Of a stretch of DNA of 64,000 nt, positions 14,401 through 24,091 are shown piece by piece. Numbering within the stretch: position 1 is the first letter of the stretch; the number at the start of each line of letters is the position of its first letter. The notes under the pieces are model-generated. The model had not been told where the DNA came from. It saw only the letters and a program-made list of their open reading frames with translations, and did not search any database. The stretch spans positions 2,604,001 to 2,668,000 of the forward strand of contig JAFFSR010000237.1 in the NCBI GenBank assembly GCA_017163975.1. Reading direction: 5' to 3'. A program made the position numbers and the translations under genes. This DNA comes from Anastatus disparis. Taxonomy: Eukaryota > Arthropoda > Insecta > Hymenoptera > Eupelmidae.

Positions 14401-15572
14401 GTTAAAATAACCAAAAAAGAAAAAAAAAGAGGAACTTATGCTGAAAGATAAATATTAAAGGGAAAAGTAAAAGAAGAAAAAAAAGAAGAAGAAAGAAAAT
14501 TGAACCACTTTCGAATGCTTGAACCATTGACTTTTATTTATCTTCGATGTATATATTATCGTTTTATGTATATATGACGTGCGTGGAATTTGTTATTGCG
14601 GATATGCGAATCGTGACTAAGTACATATATATGTTAAAGGTAATATTCTCCGAAAAAGAAATGCAATTATCTTTTATTATTAATGATTTTTACCTTCCTT
14701 TTTTTTAATATCGTTTAAACTTTTTTAAAATAAGCCAAATAAAGGGCATTATTCGAAAATTTAAAGAAATTTAATGATACACGAAGATTTTGAGTAAACG
14801 ATAACGAATGATTGTTATGATAAAATTACTATATTTTGCATATAAAAAACGTAATTATAATATAAAGAAAATAATTGATATTTAATGTATGCATGTATTT
14901 TGTATTATGTAAAAGGGACATTATAGATTTTTAGTTTGTCTCGGAGCTTGTTATGCATTAAACTATCCATAAAATCAATTACGATATCAATCTAGTATCA
15001 AAATTGAAAGTAGTAATTTAATCAAAATAATAATTGAAAAAGTTCATTATTCAGTTACGTTATATGGTGTCAGCTTTCGACTAAATGAAAAAAAGAATGG
15101 AAAGTAAATGACACTGGAAAATTTTTAATTATTTTAATTTATACTTTTGATTATAATAAAAAATTTATATTCCCAATAAAATGAAATTTTAGGTTTGAAA
15201 CAATAACGATAAAAAGAAAAATTAGCATTGAAAGGACCGTAAAAGATACATCTAAATTTGAAGGAAAAAAACCATAGATGAAAATTTGAAAATACAATAG
15301 TTTTTAATAAAAATAAAGTAAAAAAAAAGGTTAAAGAATCACTCAATGAAATCCAGGAAAGCATATCACGTTGTGGGATTTTAATACGTTTTCCTTTTCC
15401 GTTAAGGCCTAATGCTCAAAAGGCTCTTGTCTTATATATCCCAATGTTAGTGGTGTATATACATACACATTTTATATATACGTAAGAGTGAAGATATCGT
15501 GGGAAGAAGAAGTAGAGATACATACACAAGCAGCCACAGCACACTCTCGCGCGTGAGGCAAAAGCCTAACGC

Positions 15573-15606
15573 TATATATATTGAGAGACGGTGAAAGTTC
15601 AGTCTG
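15573..15606 (+). promoter_or_regulatory. TATA box plus arthropod initiator
   Basis: TATATATA at 15573-15580 is followed by TCAGTC at 15599-15604. If the A at 15601 is +1, the TATA box starts at -28, the canonical spacing, and TCAGTC fits the arthropod initiator consensus TCAGTY. I see no matching downstream promoter element at +28. It would drive a + strand transcript reading toward the small ORF at 15928 and possibly a leader of LAMTOR4. Confidence 0.45.
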
Positions 15607-15927
15607 GGTTTTGTGCTAAACTTTATACCATTGGAATCGGTTAGATGTATATATACACATTTTTTGATATATATACATAACCTTTTAAGACTTGCGCCTC
15701 TCAGTAATAAGTAGCTTCCGGTTTCCGTTTTAACGTTATATCGAGAAGAAGAAAGAAAAAAATAGGATAAAGGCTTAATCTCGTACTACATTTTGCAATT
15801 TTTTTTTCCTCTATTTTGTAATATTTGAGAGGTAACATTTTTTTTCTCTCCTCGTTTATTTCTTTACTTTTTTTTAATTTAATTTCGTGTGTAGTTTCTC
15901 GGGAAGCCTTTGTTTTGGGAGATAAGA

Positions 15928-16047
15928 ATGAGCGATTTTAGAAGCTTAAAACAATTATGCAGTTCACGGATCACTGCCCACTTACTCAGAGATACTGATG
16001 TTACAATAGTCGGAGATTCTTATAATATAACTGTGTGCCCCGAATAA
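15928..16047 (+). CDS. possible 39-aa small ORF downstream of the promoter
   Basis: I do not recognise this protein. The frame starts MSDFRSLKQLCSS and ends ITVCPE, and its residue composition is balanced, unlike the Phe/Lys-rich chance frames to its left. It lies about 330 bp downstream of the TATA/initiator pair. An AATAAA overlaps the stop codon, and GTGAGA a few bases later could be a splice donor. It may be a micropeptide, the start of a spliced gene, or the leader of a LAMTOR4 transcript (the LAMTOR4 start is directly preceded by an acceptor-like TTTTTAG). No homology can be claimed. Confidence 0.25.
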   Translation: MSDFRSLKQLCSSRITAHLLRDTDVTIVGDSYNITVCPE

Positions 16048-16720
16048 ATAATTAGTGAGATAATGAGTTTTTTTTTTACATTATTATACTTATCATTTCT
16101 TGATTTCTAGGGTAAATTTATGTAATTAAAAAAATTTTTATACGTCTAGATAAGCTGAGATATTTATTAATATTTTTAATTTGTTTTATTATTAAAATTT
16201 ATTATTGATTCATAAATTTTATAAAATTTATTATATTTAATGTAAAATGATTGACCAAGTGATAAGTGATTAACGAATGGACCGTGCATTTGAATTTTCG
16301 CGCTTAAAATATTTAAATTTATTCTGTCGATAAGTAACTCAAGTGGACTTCCTACTTTATCAAATATTGAAAAAAAGAAAACATTAGTAATCGACGTGTT
16401 ATTTATGGAATTGTCAGATTTTTATTGTTGTTTTTATTGAAATACACCACTGTTAATCAGCAATAATTAAGACTAACAATATCAAAAACTCTTAATTAGA
16501 TAGCTCTGCTTTTTCTTTTTACTTGTTCATCACAAATATCACGTAAGTTGTTAGATATTTATTTAAATATTTTATAGTTTGAAGAGTAATAACACATAGG
16601 TATCATAACCTTTGAAAGTGATTATAAATACTTGTAATTTATTATGTATTTTAATGGGAAAGTTAATAAAGAAAATATTATGTAAATAAATTTACTCAAA
16701 CAAATTATATTTTTAGAAAA

Positions 16721-17109
16721 ATGCTTTCAATGGAAAGAATACCTGATCAAATTGGATATCTTGTTTTGACAGAAGATGGGGCGGTTCTTACAGTAAGCAT
16801 TAATCATTAGTTATCAACAAATATAATATCAATCTTTTCTTTTTTTAATTCTTTGTTATATAAATATTTCAGTCTGGCGGTGAACTGGAAAATGATGAAA
16901 GACTTGCTAATATCATAATGAGTTTAGTCTCTCTGACAGATAAGATTGATCCTAAAGCATTTGCGGCTAATGAAGGCTTTGAAAAAATTTCTATAATATA
17001 TGATAATCATTGTTATATTATTTGTTTATCGAACAAAAAGATTCACGTGATCAAAAAGAAATTAACTCCAGCATCAACTTCAGCAGAGCAGCAATTAATT
17101 TATATTTAG
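16721..17109 (+). CDS. LAMTOR4: LAMTOR4, Ragulator complex subunit
   Basis: Two coding exons, 16721-16792 and 16873-17109, joined by an 80-bp GT-AG intron give 102 aa. The N-terminus reads MERIPDQIGYLVLTEDGAVL, then SGGELENDE, matching the roadblock-fold LAMTOR4 family (C7orf59), whose human member is about the same size. LAMTOR4 is part of the pentameric Ragulator, which tethers Rag GTPases to the lysosome surface and helps amino acids activate TORC1. A TTTTTAG just before the start suggests the ATG lies near the 5' end of a second, non-first exon, implying an upstream leader exon. A polyadenylation signal AATAAA lies at 17267-17272. The gene is tail-to-tail with CCDC130, about 240 bp between stop codons. 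Confidence 0.93.
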
Positions 17110-17349
17110 TAGATATTTTAAATCAAAAAGTTATTGTGATATACGTACACTCCTAATTTTAAGTTTATATATGAATTAGGTTATAAATATTGTTTTTTAA
17201 ACAGTTTCATGATCAAATATTATACATAATTGAACATTTGAAAAAGTTATATTTTCATATTTGAATAATAAATATACATGTTATATTAATATCTTTTTGC
17301 GCATTTTTATTTACATATGTACAAAGTTTTTAAACTATTATTATAAATA

Positions 17350-18533
17350 CTAGGAATCACTTTCTGAACTAGTATTGTCATAATGGACTAATGAAGAAAT
17401 GCTAGTATTATTGTCAGTAGTACTGGTACTGCTTGAACTAGAACTAGCAACTTTTGTTGCAGGTAATAAAATTTTCACATCTTTTTTACTTTTGATATTA
17501 TTGACTATTGTTGATGTTTTTTTTGCTCTTTGCCTTGATTGGGCAACGGAAATTAAGCGTTTCAAAGGTAATGATTTACCTTTCGAACCTAAAAAAATAA
17601 TGAAGGTTACTTTTAATAATATATTATATATTAAAATAGAGTTAATGGAATAAGAAATTTACTTTTTTGTTTGTTTTGTGATAAAAGCTTTGCTAATCGG
17701 ATGTCATCATCATGCTCTCCAACTAAATCTATATTAATATTCATTTTTTTTAAAAAAGCTTGATCCATAACTGTTTTATTTTGTAATTCTTTCTTTTTTG
17801 CCTACAAAAAATAAGTTACGCATTAAAAAATTTTTTCATAATAAATAAATAAAAATTTTTAAGATTATAAACTTACCCTAAACCTTTCTCTAAGTGCACA
17901 ATTTGAACTATAGTCATCCTTCCAAACAGAATCATTCAATTCTATAGTACTTTCTATTGCATTTTTTCTTGTCTTAGCTACCTTTTTATCTTCCAAGTTA
18001 TGTTCTAATTTATACATAGCATCATCAAACAATTTACGCGAAGTTTCTTTAGTTTCAGGTACAACTTGTTCATTCGCTGTAGGATCCCAACGATTTTCTT
18101 GACGTCTTGCTCCACTTACTACTTCATAAGTTAAATTCTACAAAACAAAATATAATAATATATAAATCTATATTTATAATTTAATAAAAGAATTTTAATT
18201 AAAAAAGTATTTGTAACATACCCCTGGATCAGTCTTAATCTCAAAATGATTATCGCATAAATGACATTTCATTCGAAATTGATATACTGGAGTACTATAA
18301 TACATTCCAATTTTCTTTTTTTCTGCATTATATCTTACTCCCATTCCAATATGATTTCCACAGCCATCGCACCATATATTGAAGGGCATTTCAAAACGAA
18401 TAATTAATATTCCCATGTGTAATTTTCGAGCTCGCTCTCGTAAGGCATGTGTCCCTTGGAATTTGTTTAATCCACCAAATTTGGGATCATAATCTGGTGG
18501 ATAGTATAAGTTTTGTCCCTTGCGTTCACCCAT
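17350..18533 (-). CDS. CCDC130: CCDC130/YJU2B-family splicing factor-like protein
   Basis: Four exons on the minus strand: 18533-18222, 18137-17877, 17801-17663 and 17588-17350, with GT-AG boundaries in consistent phase, giving about 316 aa. The N-terminus MGERKGQNLYYPPDYDPKFG and the following GTHALRERARK, with the zinc-binding-type cysteine pairs CDGCGNH and CHLCDNHF, are diagnostic of the CWC16/YJU2 family and closest to CCDC130. Family members associate with the spliceosome (yeast Yju2 works at catalytic activation); the CCDC130 branch is less well characterised. The middle is charged and likely coiled coil. The C-terminus is low complexity, with a run of serines and threonines about 25 residues before the end. 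Confidence 0.92.
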
Positions 18534-19325
18534 TTTGCTAAAAATAATTTTATATTTTAGATAAATTTATAACATAATTTTATAATAATTTTATATATTT
18601 TATGTAGGATCGTTTTTAATAAAAATATTGTCACAACAATTTATAGTAATAAATATTCTTCATTCATGAAGAGAACCAACAAAAATATTTTCATAAACCT
18701 TATAAAATAGAATAATAAGAAAAAAAAGAAACAAATAAGGTGTTTCGAAAATAGGTTAAGTTTTGAATTAAATTTATTTACTTACTCTAATTTATTTCTC
18801 TTTTTTTAAACAATGGTACTTGAAACGTGTTTTTAAAAAACTGAAATTCACTTCTTCTATAAACAGGTCAAGCTAAATGATACTCATTTATAATAAAATA
18901 TTACAATTATATTTTTATATATCAACACCAAATGACAACTGTATCAAAATAATACGCATTAGACAGACCAGACCATATATGATTTAGTTTCCCTTTCCTA
19001 TGAGAGAAGTAGGCAAATGAGGGTGATGGGAACTCTAGAATTATGTATACAGTTTATGGTGACGTCATGTGAAAGTGATATTATCGACCGATAATGGTAA
19101 AAGCGGTAAATTCAAATTTTCAATATATTTTTGTGTATGTTAATAAATATATATTACTTATACTCTTTTTTCATAAAATGTTAAATATACAAAAATATTC
19201 TGAATATAATTAAGAATAAAAAGGACCAAATAAGTGTTACAAATTACAGAACTTTTTAATCAGATATCGTATAATTGGGCAATCTAAATAAAAAAAGATA
19301 AAATGAGTTGTGATTTGTAAACTAA
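18534..19325. other. intergenic, no gene seen
   Basis: AT-rich spacer between the CCDC130 start and a transposon. It holds the likely CCDC130 5' leader. The segment around 18960-19090 is somewhat GC-richer, with a TGACGTCA site near 19060, a CREB/ATF-type palindrome that may belong to the CCDC130 promoter. No other feature is visible. Confidence 0.4.
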
Positions 19326-20620
19326 CAAGGAGGAGAGTGCATTGAATTTGGCTGTCTGTTTATTTTTTTAACTTTAGATATATGAGTAAATCCGCAGTAC
19401 TTTTAAAATTTTAATCTAACTCTGGAGTGGTTGATTAAAAACACTATAATTCACCTTCCTGACGTGGCACACGAACTTAACACGATTCAAATTCATAGTT
19501 CTGAAACCAAGAAATAAATTCTGGTATTTTCGTGAGGGCATATAGAAAGTCATCCTGAATATTTAGTAAAATTATCGAACGAGTTACGATTTTACGTGAT
19601 AAATCGTACAAAAATGCAAAATTTTCGAAGATTTGTGGTAATATTTAATTTGAGGTATTGAATAATTTTAAAAAATCATAAGAAATTATTTTTTTACTTC
19701 ATTACAAAAAAATTTGAGCCGGGTCAAACTTGTGTGCCTGATAAAATTGTTGAGTTAGATCTTAAATTTTACCAAAAAAGAACTACATATCTTCTGCAAG
19801 CTGTTACTCAACTTTTTGAGCAGACACACAAGTTTCACCTGGCTCAAATTCTTCGTAATGGAGTCAATAAACAATTCCTTATAATTTTTTTGGAACAATA
19901 CGTCAAATTCAATATTTCCATAAATCTTTAAAAATTTTGCATTTTCATATGACTTATCACGTAAAATCGTAACTCGTTTGATAATTTTACAAAATATTCA
20001 AAATGAATTTCTATAAAAAAGAATACAAAAATACCAGGATTTATTTCTTGGCTTTGAAACTATGAATTTGAACCGTGTTAGGTTCGTGTGCCTCGTTAGA
20101 AACTGGATTATAGTATTTTTAATTAACCAACCAAGAGTTATATTAAAATTTTAAAAGTACGGCGGATTTACTCATATTTTCTTTAAAAAAATTATGGAAT
20201 ACAAAGCGTCCTTTTGGTCGAAAGCTCAATTTTTCTAAAGTTATGAGCAGATTTTTCTGGATTTTAAGACTTATTGCAAAAATGTACATTGGCTTTATAA
20301 CTGTACAGTTTCCGATTTACTTACCCTAAAAGGTTTCTACTCATAAAATATAAAGTTGAGATTAAAACCTTACGATTAAAAAAAATTTTGTCTAAAAAGC
20401 TCAAGTTGTTCAATAGTTATGTTAGAATAAAAATTAAGATGATATTCAGATTAAAATGCAACATTAAAACGTGCAATTTCACAACTAAATAATTGCGTTA
20501 TGTTTATTATAACTTTTAAACAATTCAAGTTTTTTAGACAGATCTTTTTTTTAAATTGAAAGGTTTTAATCTCAACTTTAATATTTCATCAGTAAAAATC
20601 TTCTAAAATAAGTTGTTCGA
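19326..20620. mobile_element. degenerate foldback element of the CAAGGAGAGTG family, interrupted
   Basis: The left end at 19326 reads CAAGGAGGAGAGTGCATTG, preceded by TAA, and matches the termini of the element at 34020-34695. Beyond an 800-bp insertion, 20190-20620 carries a palindromic interior closely resembling that of the 34020 element: the blocks TTGGTC, AAAGTTGAGATTAAAACC and CTCAAGTTGTT recur in mirrored order around ~20440. The right terminus is not recognisable, so this copy is older or truncated. It encodes no protein; an open frame at 19734-19931 lies in the inserted palindrome and is not coding. Confidence 0.6.
19380..20177. mobile_element. nested ~800-bp palindromic element (ATATGAGTAAATCCGC termini)
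   Basis: Left end ATATGAGTAAATCCGC (19380) and its reverse complement GCGGATTTACTCATAT (ending 20177) bound a long inverted repeat. Mirrored blocks include GGCACACGAACTTAACACG against the GTTAGGTTCGTGTGCC side, and the segments around AATTTATTTCTTGG. Symmetry runs almost to the centre near 19770-19800. It interrupts the CAAGGAGAGTG-type element: outer sequence resumes directly to its right. No transposase frame is present, so it is a foldback/MITE type; the superfamily is not clear. Confidence 0.65.
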
Positions 20621-21016
20621 ATACTGTACGAGTATATTACTACAATAAAATTAATATTTTGTTGCTTAAAATGGTTTGTGACTGAATTAAAATATTCAGC
20701 TGAAATTAAATTTATATAAAATAAGAATAATTAAATTTAATATAAAGCTAGTTAACACTATAGATTATATTAAATAATCTTTTAATGTTTTACGGGAAAT
20801 CTTGAACATGGATAAAGGAAAAGATAAATATAAACGAATTTTCACGTTTTTTTAAGTTTAATACTTTTATTATACAAGATACAATTACAAATTCACTTTT
20901 CTTAATGAAATATTATTAGTACTACAACTATTGTTATAAATAATATAATGTTAATTGTTCAACATTATATCATATATTTTCGCAATATAGACACTGAAGA
21001 TACAATTTTCAAGTTA

Positions 21017-22185
21017 CTAACTCATATGATTTTTCTTATGCCTAAGTAACGTGTCTTTTCTTTTGTAGCTTTTATCACACACCTCACATGTCCAATTTCT
21101 CTCTTCGGAATGCACCGACTGATGTCTCTCTAAAAGTTTTTTTGTAGCAAAAAATTCCTTGCATTGACTACATTTTAAATTTTTATTGCGTTTTTCCAAA
21201 TGAATATCATTCTTATTCGATTTTGAGTTACGATTTTTTTTGTTACGAATTTCAGGAACTTTATTAGCTTTTTTACTTTTATCAGGATTTCTTAAGTGAA
21301 ATAGACTATGTCTTTCTAAATGTTCTTCAGTGGCATAAAATTTTTTGCAAATATCACACTTCCAATATTTAACCGCGTGAAGCTTTTGTTTATGCCTCCT
21401 TAAATGCTCTTTGCGAGTAAATGATTTATCGCATGATTTGCACATAAATTTTTTTTTATCCGAATGAACTTCATTACGATGACGTCTTAAATTGGAAATA
21501 AAATTAAAAGTCTTATTACAATTATCGCAAACAAATTCCCTGGATCCAGTTGAATTTTCTTCAGGAGAACAATCACTTTTTGAATCCGTGGAATTGCTGA
21601 AGCTTTCATCCTTTGTGGAATTCGAATTAGTTTCAAAATCAGGTGGTGAATCTATTGGTTCATCTTTAAAGTCCATTGATTCATCTTCAGTCATTTTTTT
21701 TGGTAATTGATCGAAGTTCATTTCAACAGGATTTTGTGCCTCAGACCTGTAAATAAATTATTATTTTATATTAGAATTTTTTGAATTCTTAATTTTAATA
21801 AGTGGTAATTTAAAATAATGTGATAAAGAATTAATATAAATTTATAGAAAATAATATTATTAATTTAATTTTATACTATTGTGTAATAAATGAAATTAAC
21901 TTACCCATCTGATAATTCTGGTACTGGTTCAGTTTTTATATTTAATAAATTATTTTCTTGATGATTGGCTACCACTGGATTGTTTATTAAGTTACAGAAT
22001 TCGTCGTTAGTATCCGTAACTTCCTTTTTTATATTCATTAAATTTAATGAATTCATGTTCGATGTTTCACTTTCCGAAGAAAACATAACTGGTTCAGTTT
22101 TTATATTAATCGGTACTTTGTACATATTTTCGATTGCTTTTATAATATTCATTGAGATTGGCATGTTTTCTATTTTTTGGCTCAC
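21017..22185 (-). CDS. five-finger C2H2 zinc-finger protein with repeated sumoylation-type motifs
   Basis: Two exons, 22185-21905 and 21746-21017, spliced in phase (a Gly codon spans the junction), give about 336 aa. Five C2H2 fingers fill residues ~167-336 (CDNCNKTF, CKSCDKSF, CDICKKFY, CSQCKEFF, CEVCDKSY), with a Lys/Asn-rich linker between fingers three and four. The acidic N-terminal half has no fingers but carries four psi-K-x-E motifs: IKTE at 28-31 and 83-86, IKKE at 52-55 and FKDE at 120-123; three are followed by Pro. Such clusters are typical SUMO acceptor and repressor-type sequences. It is most likely a DNA-binding transcription regulator. I cannot name an orthologue. Confidence 0.85.
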
Positions 22186-23445
22186 TTAGTATTTTAATAT
22201 TAATTTGATAAAATTATTACTTTGAATCGATCAGTACAGTTCGGAATCAAAAAAATTATGAATATTTGTGAAATATTTGTTTAGATGTGAACTTATTAGT
22301 TCTTCAAAACAAACTGAAGATATTTATGTGAGAGCTCATATTTATACAATCAGAATCAAATTAAGCCTCACCTACGGTAAGTAAATCTTTTAATCCTAAC
22401 TTTTTCGTATGGGAGGGTCAAATAGATATAATAAAAGTTTAACCAGCATTTTTAATCAACGGATTAATAGATTGTTTACTTAATCCCATTGAGACTTAAG
22501 GTTTTATAAATTTAATACCTGGATAACTAATTTTGAGTTAAAGAAACCCAACTAAACTAATTAAAGAATTAAGAAATTAAATGGATTATTTTCGAATTAT
22601 TCAATCGTTTAAATTGTTATACATTGTATAAGTTTTCTTAAATTTATATATAGGAGTAATCAGGGCTAATCAGACCCCCCGAGGAAAAACGGACCGGCAT
22701 CATTTTATATTAATATATACTACATATTTATTTTACCTGTAAGATTTAATATTGTTACACCAAATTACTTTCTTTGTTAGAGTTTATTTATAGTTATTTC
22801 AATCTTTTAATATTTACTTGTACTCATATCCAGTAGTGCCAGTCTGATTTACCCCAGGGGTTTGATTTACCCCGGTTTCCTCTAATGATTATACCGCAGA
22901 TATTTATGCAAAAACATATGCTAAAAAAACATGCATTTTTAAACAGTTATGAACAGTTATATAGTTTTAAACTTTTTCCAATACTTTTAAACAGTTTTGG
23001 ATAGTTTTGTACAGTTTTGAATTGTACTGAACAGTTTTGAACACTTTTTAAATATATATATTTTTGAATCAAATATTTAAAAAAGTTTAAAATTATTCAA
23101 AGGAGATTTTATTATAATTTAAAATTATTTTAAACTATTAAAAACTATTTAAACCGGTTCTAGACAAATTCTTCAATAACAATCGAAATATACATATATT
23201 TTTTTGTTAAATTAAAATCTAAATTGATCAAAAATATAGGCCATGTCATCAATGAATCAAAAACGTTCTTGAACAATTGATTAAAATTGATACAATTAGA
23301 ACTTTAGCAAGTGCCAATTGTAAATATTTATTGTAAAATAATAAACTAAAATGAATATTACAAATATAGTAATTGACTATAAACATTCTTTATAAAATAT
23401 TTAAGAGGACAAAAAAAATTTTATTCTTTTTTTTCGAGGTATTTA
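22186..23445. other. intergenic spacer with degenerate repeats
   Basis: No gene seen. 22655-22890 is bounded by loosely inverted GC-richer ends (AATCAGGGCTAATCAGACCCC at the left, TGATTTACCCCGGTTTCCTC at the right), perhaps a decayed MITE. From 22942 to 23045 a short motif close to AACAGTTTTGAA recurs about eight times with drift. The rest is AT-rich. Confidence 0.35.
22942..23045. repeat. degenerate short tandem repeat, unit near AACAGTTTTGA
   Basis: The motif ACAGTT(A/T)TGAA or ACAGTTTTG recurs roughly every 10-25 bp (AACAGTTATGAACAGTTATA, then AACAGTTTTGG, ACAGTTTTGAA, AACAGTTTTGAA). Copies have drifted and spacing is irregular, so it is an old minisatellite-like tract. Confidence 0.5.
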
Positions 23446-23615
23446 CACTGTTAAAAATAATATTAAATTTAATGTAAAATTTGAAACTAGCTTCCAAACT
23501 TTTTATTAAAATTAATAATTTTATCATAATTTTAATATACAATTTTATAAAATTTAAAGTGAAAATTAAAACTTTAATAATGTATCAGAAGCGAAATTCA
23601 ATTTTTTTAATAGTG
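23446..23615. mobile_element. 170-bp MITE, CACTGTTAAAAA termini, TA target duplication
   Basis: Left end CACTGTTAAAAATAA and right end TTTTTTTAATAGTG are imperfect inverted repeats flanked on both sides by TA (23444-23445 and 23616-23617). The ends resemble those of the element nested at 35321-35578. The TA duplication and CACTG-like termini suggest a Tc1/mariner-type non-autonomous element. There is no coding capacity. Confidence 0.5.
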
Positions 23616-23703
23616 TAAAACATGAGCTGCCTTAACATAATATTATATTATATTGTTTAAATTTTTTATATCAATTACTCAAATAAGATAATTACCAATA
23701 CTT

Positions 23704-23733
23704 ATACAACGTAGAAATAATTCTACGTTGTAT
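23704..23733. repeat. perfect 13-bp hairpin
   Basis: ATACAACGTAGAA and its reverse complement TTCTACGTTGTAT are separated by a 4-base loop. It lies in an AT-rich spacer between the MITE at 23446 and the TDRD12 3' end; no T-run or gene gives it an obvious role. Confidence 0.6.
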
Positions 23734-24091
23734 CCTTCCATTTTAACTGATAAAAAGCATAATAACATAATTTCAAAAATTTTGAATAAAGATTAAAAAT
23801 CTGAAAAACTGCGATGTCGGCAACTATGAACAAATATACTTTATTAAATTGCCTTAATCAAATTGGAGAACTTCTTGTTTAATATAAAAGGGAAATAAGA
23901 ATCGAAGATAATAATGAAATTAAAATACGCATATCTATAATAGATGAGAAATATTTGATTAGTAGAAATAAATAATTTATTTAAATTCAAGAATTTTTTA
24001 TTTAATTACATAATTTTTTTTTAGAAGAAAAAATTTCTTTTTTTGAACCAAATACATTTTTTAGTTAGTATTATTCATAAATATTATTCAA

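Larger units (their letters stand above)
1..15570. other. 15.6 kb stretch without a supportable gene
   Basis: I see no exon chain, conserved protein, tRNA or rRNA here on either strand. Open frames are short (under ~90 codons), rich in Phe/Lys/Ile from poly-T and poly-A runs, and have no recognisable domain. The sequence is AT-rich with long T or A tracts, TA dinucleotide runs and scattered CG-rich patches (for example 5960-6000, 11405-11450, 12160-12180). Many TGTATATA-type motifs occur (near 705, 5948, 8284, 12812, 14118, 14552, 15450, 15648). This could be a long 3' UTR, an intron or intergenic DNA of a neighbouring gene; the sequence alone does not decide. Confidence 0.5.

Noticed and set aside
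17399..17653. 84-codon plus-strand frame
   Set aside because: Antisense to the serine-rich last exon of CCDC130; its Leu/Val richness is the complement of that low-complexity tract.
19734..19931. 65-codon open frame
   Set aside because: It lies across the centre of a palindromic transposon, so its reading frame is a by-product of the repeat.
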